A stretch of DNA of 24,991 nt from contig JAISNZ010000012.1 of assembly GCA_031275955.1 (NCBI GenBank), positions 1 through 24,991 of the forward strand, read 5' to 3'. This DNA comes from Desulfovibrio sp. GTDB taxonomy: Bacteria; Desulfobacterota; Desulfovibrionia; Desulfovibrionales; Desulfovibrionaceae. The notes under the pieces are model-generated. The model was not told the origin of the DNA. It saw nothing but the letters and a program-made list of their open reading frames with translations, and made no database searches. Shown here in pieces: positions 23,364 to 24,991 of the stretch. The first letter of the stretch is position 1. Every line of letters starts with the position of its first letter. The position numbers and the translations under genes are program-made.

Positions 23364-24601
23364 GCATCCTCGCCCCTCTGCCGGAACGACTCCGCCCCGG
23401 GGAACTTGCCCTTTTCGTCGGCCAGCGGCATCTGCGCGCCAAGCTGGAAAACCTGCTCAGGGCCGAACGCCTGCCCAGCCTCCTCTTCTTCGGCCCCCCC
23501 GGCTGCGGCAAATCCACCCTGGCCCTGCTCCTGGCGCAGGCCCACGGCCGCACGGTCACCCGGATCAGCGCCCCGGAAGCCGGCATCCAGCAACTCCGGC
23601 GTTCCCTGAACGACACCGACGTCCTTATTCTGGACGAGCTGCACCGTTTCTCCAAGGCCCAACAGGACTTTTTCCTGCCGCTGCTGGAAAGCGGCGAACT
23701 GACCCTTCTTGCCACCACCACGGAAAACCCTTCCTTCAGCGTCACCGCCCAGCTCCTTTCCCGGCTGCACGTCCTGCGCCTGCGCCCTCTCAACGCTCAG
23801 GACCTGATCCTTCTGGCCCGGCGCGGGGCGGAAAACCTCGGCATCGGGCTGGACGAGGAAAGCCTTGAGATGCTGGCCGCCCTCAGCGGCGGCGATGCCC
23901 GCAGCCTGCTGAATCTCATGGAATACGCGGCCGCCCTGCCCGAGGACAAACGCACCCCGGCCGGCATTCGGGAGGCCCTGCCGGAGATCGTGGCCCGCCA
24001 CGACAAACAGGGAGACAGGCACTACGAACTGGCCTCCGCCCTGATCAAATCCATTCGGGGCAGCGATCCGGACGCCGCCGTCTATTATCTGGCCTGCCTG
24101 CTGGAAGGAGGGGAAGATCCGCGCTTCATCACCCGCCGCCTGATCCTTTCCGCCTCGGAAGACGTGGGCCTGGCGGACCCCGCCGCCCTGCCCCTGGCCG
24201 TGGCCTGCCACCAGGCCGTGGAACTGATCGGCCTGCCCGAGGGCTTCCTGCCCCTGGCGGAAACGGCCATTTATCTGGCCCTGGCCCCCAAGAGCAACTC
24301 GGCCTACGCCGCCTACGTCAACGCCCAACGGGAAGTGAAAGCCGCCGGGGCCGCCTCTGTTCCCCTGCATCTGCGCAATGCCTCCACCCGCCTGCAGAAG
24401 GAATGGGGCTATGGCAAGGGATACCTGTATCCGCACAATTTCCCCGACGCCTGGGTGGACCAGGAGTACCTGCCGGAGTCCCTGGCCGGCCGCCGCTTCT
24501 ATTTCCCCAAAACAACCGGCGCGGAAGCCTCCCTCATGGCCTGGAGACAGCGCCTGATCCGGCGCGCAGGCCGCGGCGGCGCAAAGGAACCAAAAGGGTA
24601 G
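23360..24601 (+). CDS. rarA: Replication-associated recombination protein A (AAA+ ATPase)
   Basis: Encodes 413 residues of the RarA/MgsA/WRNIP1 family, clamp-loader-like ATPases that act at stalled replication forks. Walker A GPPGCGKST is at 45-53, Walker B LILDELHRF at 89-97, and the sensor region TTTENPSF at 119-126. Family-specific blocks QGDRHYELASALIKSIRGSD and GYLYPHNFPDAWVDQEYLP follow in the tetramerisation domain. An upstream in-frame ATG at 23303 lies inside rsmE and is rejected; the ATGA overlap indicates translational coupling. A hairpin follows the stop codon. Confidence 0.95.
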   Translation: MSILAPLPERLRPGELALFVGQRHLRAKLENLLRAERLPSLLFFGPPGCGKSTLALLLAQAHGRTVTRISAPEAGIQQLRRSLNDTDVLILDELHRFSKAQQDFFLPLLESGELTLLATTTENPSFSVTAQLLSRLHVLRLRPLNAQDLILLARRGAENLGIGLDEESLEMLAALSGGDARSLLNLMEYAAALPEDKRTPAGIREALPEIVARHDKQGDRHYELASALIKSIRGSDPDAAVYYLACLLEGGEDPRFITRRLILSASEDVGLADPAALPLAVACHQAVELIGLPEGFLPLAETAIYLALAPKSNSAYAAYVNAQREVKAAGAASVPLHLRNASTRLQKEWGYGKGYLYPHNFPDAWVDQEYLPESLAGRRFYFPKTTGAEASLMAWRQRLIRRAGRGGAKEPKG

Positions 24602-24605
24602 CGCG

Positions 24606-24640
24606 GGCCTTCAGGGCTGGGTGCGGGCGGCCTGAAGGCC
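24606..24640 (+). terminator. Stem-loop after rarA, no T tract
   Basis: GGCCTTCAGG (24606-24615) pairs perfectly with CCTGAAGGCC (24631-24640) around a 15-base G-rich loop. The following bases are GGGGTCTC, so classical intrinsic termination is doubtful; it may act as a 3'-end barrier. Confidence 0.45.
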
Positions 24641-24687
24641 GGGGTCTCATACCATAAAGGTAGTTTTGATGAAGGCAAAGGAAGCCC

Positions 24688-24991
24688 ATGCCCGCAACCC
24701 CTGAATGCGCCGCTGACGCCGCCCGGAGCCCCGGCTCCGATCTTTCCCCCTTCTCCGGCGACGCCTATGCCACTCCCCCCGGCTCCTCCACGGCCTGGGG
24801 CAGACGCCTGCCCTCCCTGCTTTTCCGCCTGAAGATCCTGAACATCATCCGCGAGGCGGGCAATCTGGCCTCCTCGGCCCCCTACACCGGCGCCAGGTGG
24901 ATCCAGGACAGCCTGAAGGTTCTGCGCGCCCTTGAGGACTCCGGCTGTCTCCTGCGCATCGAGGGCATGGGCAACATCGACAGGGCGGAAG
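24688..24991 (+). CDS. N-terminal part of a probable lysophospholipid acyltransferase (truncated by window)
   Basis: The frame from ATG 24688 is open to the window end (101 codons). AAAGGAAG lies four bases upstream. After a Pro/Ser/Ala-rich stretch of about 40 residues comes LPSLLFRLKILNIIREAGNL and then LRIEGMGNIDRAE. This pattern resembles the segment that precedes the NHxxxxD motif in PlsC-type acyltransferases, where a phrase like 'is G-x-N-x-D/E' leads into the catalytic core. The diagnostic motif itself lies beyond the window, so the call is tentative. Confidence 0.5.
   Translation, partial: MPATPECAADAARSPGSDLSPFSGDAYATPPGSSTAWGRRLPSLLFRLKILNIIREAGNLASSAPYTGARWIQDSLKVLRALEDSGCLLRIEGMGNIDRAE

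Noticed and set aside
22635..24702. Identical 15-base starts ATGCCCGCAACCCCT in rsmE and in the gene at 24688
   Set aside because: The flanks differ completely and the codons are common ones in this genome, so a chance match is likely.
1..24991. CRISPR array, insertion sequence or transposase
   Set aside because: No evenly spaced repeat-spacer series, no terminal inverted repeats around a transposase and no Cas-like protein were seen.

Overview
The window reads as a GC-rich chromosome segment from a sulfate-reducer-like bacterium, probably Desulfovibrionaceae or a relative in Desulfobacterota. This placement is an inference. It rests on the GC-rich codon use, the giant DHH-CBS-poly(A) polymerase fusion and the general look of the housekeeping proteins. 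No rRNA or other taxonomic marker is present.

Layout. (1) 1-973 is gene-poor. It holds the 3' end of an unrecognised CDS, a tRNA-like cloverleaf with no usable anticodon arm, a cluster of CGGAC repeats, and an intact tRNA-Ser(GCU) on the minus strand. It resembles the edge or scar of an integrated element. (2) 974-3486 has a small hotdog thioesterase (+) and a fused acyltransferase (-) that looks like OlsF, the ornithine-lipid synthase. (3) 3624-7252, minus strand, is the most distinctive block: a VOC/epimerase-like gene followed by hgdC, hgdA and hgdB. The last three make a radical (R)-2-hydroxyacyl-CoA dehydratase and its ATP-driven [4Fe-4S] activator. (4) 7253-7808 is a divergent control region with an AT-rich island and palindromes. 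It is followed by a periplasmic DegP/HtrA protease. (5) 9423-14391 is a tightly packed aat-uvrB-ligA run. (6) After it come a Xer-type tyrosine recombinase flanked by short direct repeats and the 904-residue DHH-CBS-nucleotidyltransferase. (7) 18388-24601 holds uvrA, gcvT, rsmE and rarA. (8) A gene that looks like a PlsC-family acyltransferase begins at 24688 and runs off the end.

How the parts relate. uvrB, ligA, uvrA, rarA and xer give the right half a genome-maintenance theme (nucleotide excision repair, ligation, fork rescue, recombination). tRNA-end maintenance, N-degron tagging and rRNA methylation genes are mixed in. The left half is acyl-CoA and lipid chemistry. The best candidate for an under-described system is the VOC-hgdCAB operon. 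The VOC protein may interconvert the stereoisomers of the 2-hydroxyacyl-CoA that the dehydratase consumes. No CoA-transferase, 2-hydroxyacid dehydrogenase or decarboxylase lies beside it, so the substrate cannot be read from context. Many genes are separated by strong stem-loops; two of these contain or overlap a ribosome binding site.
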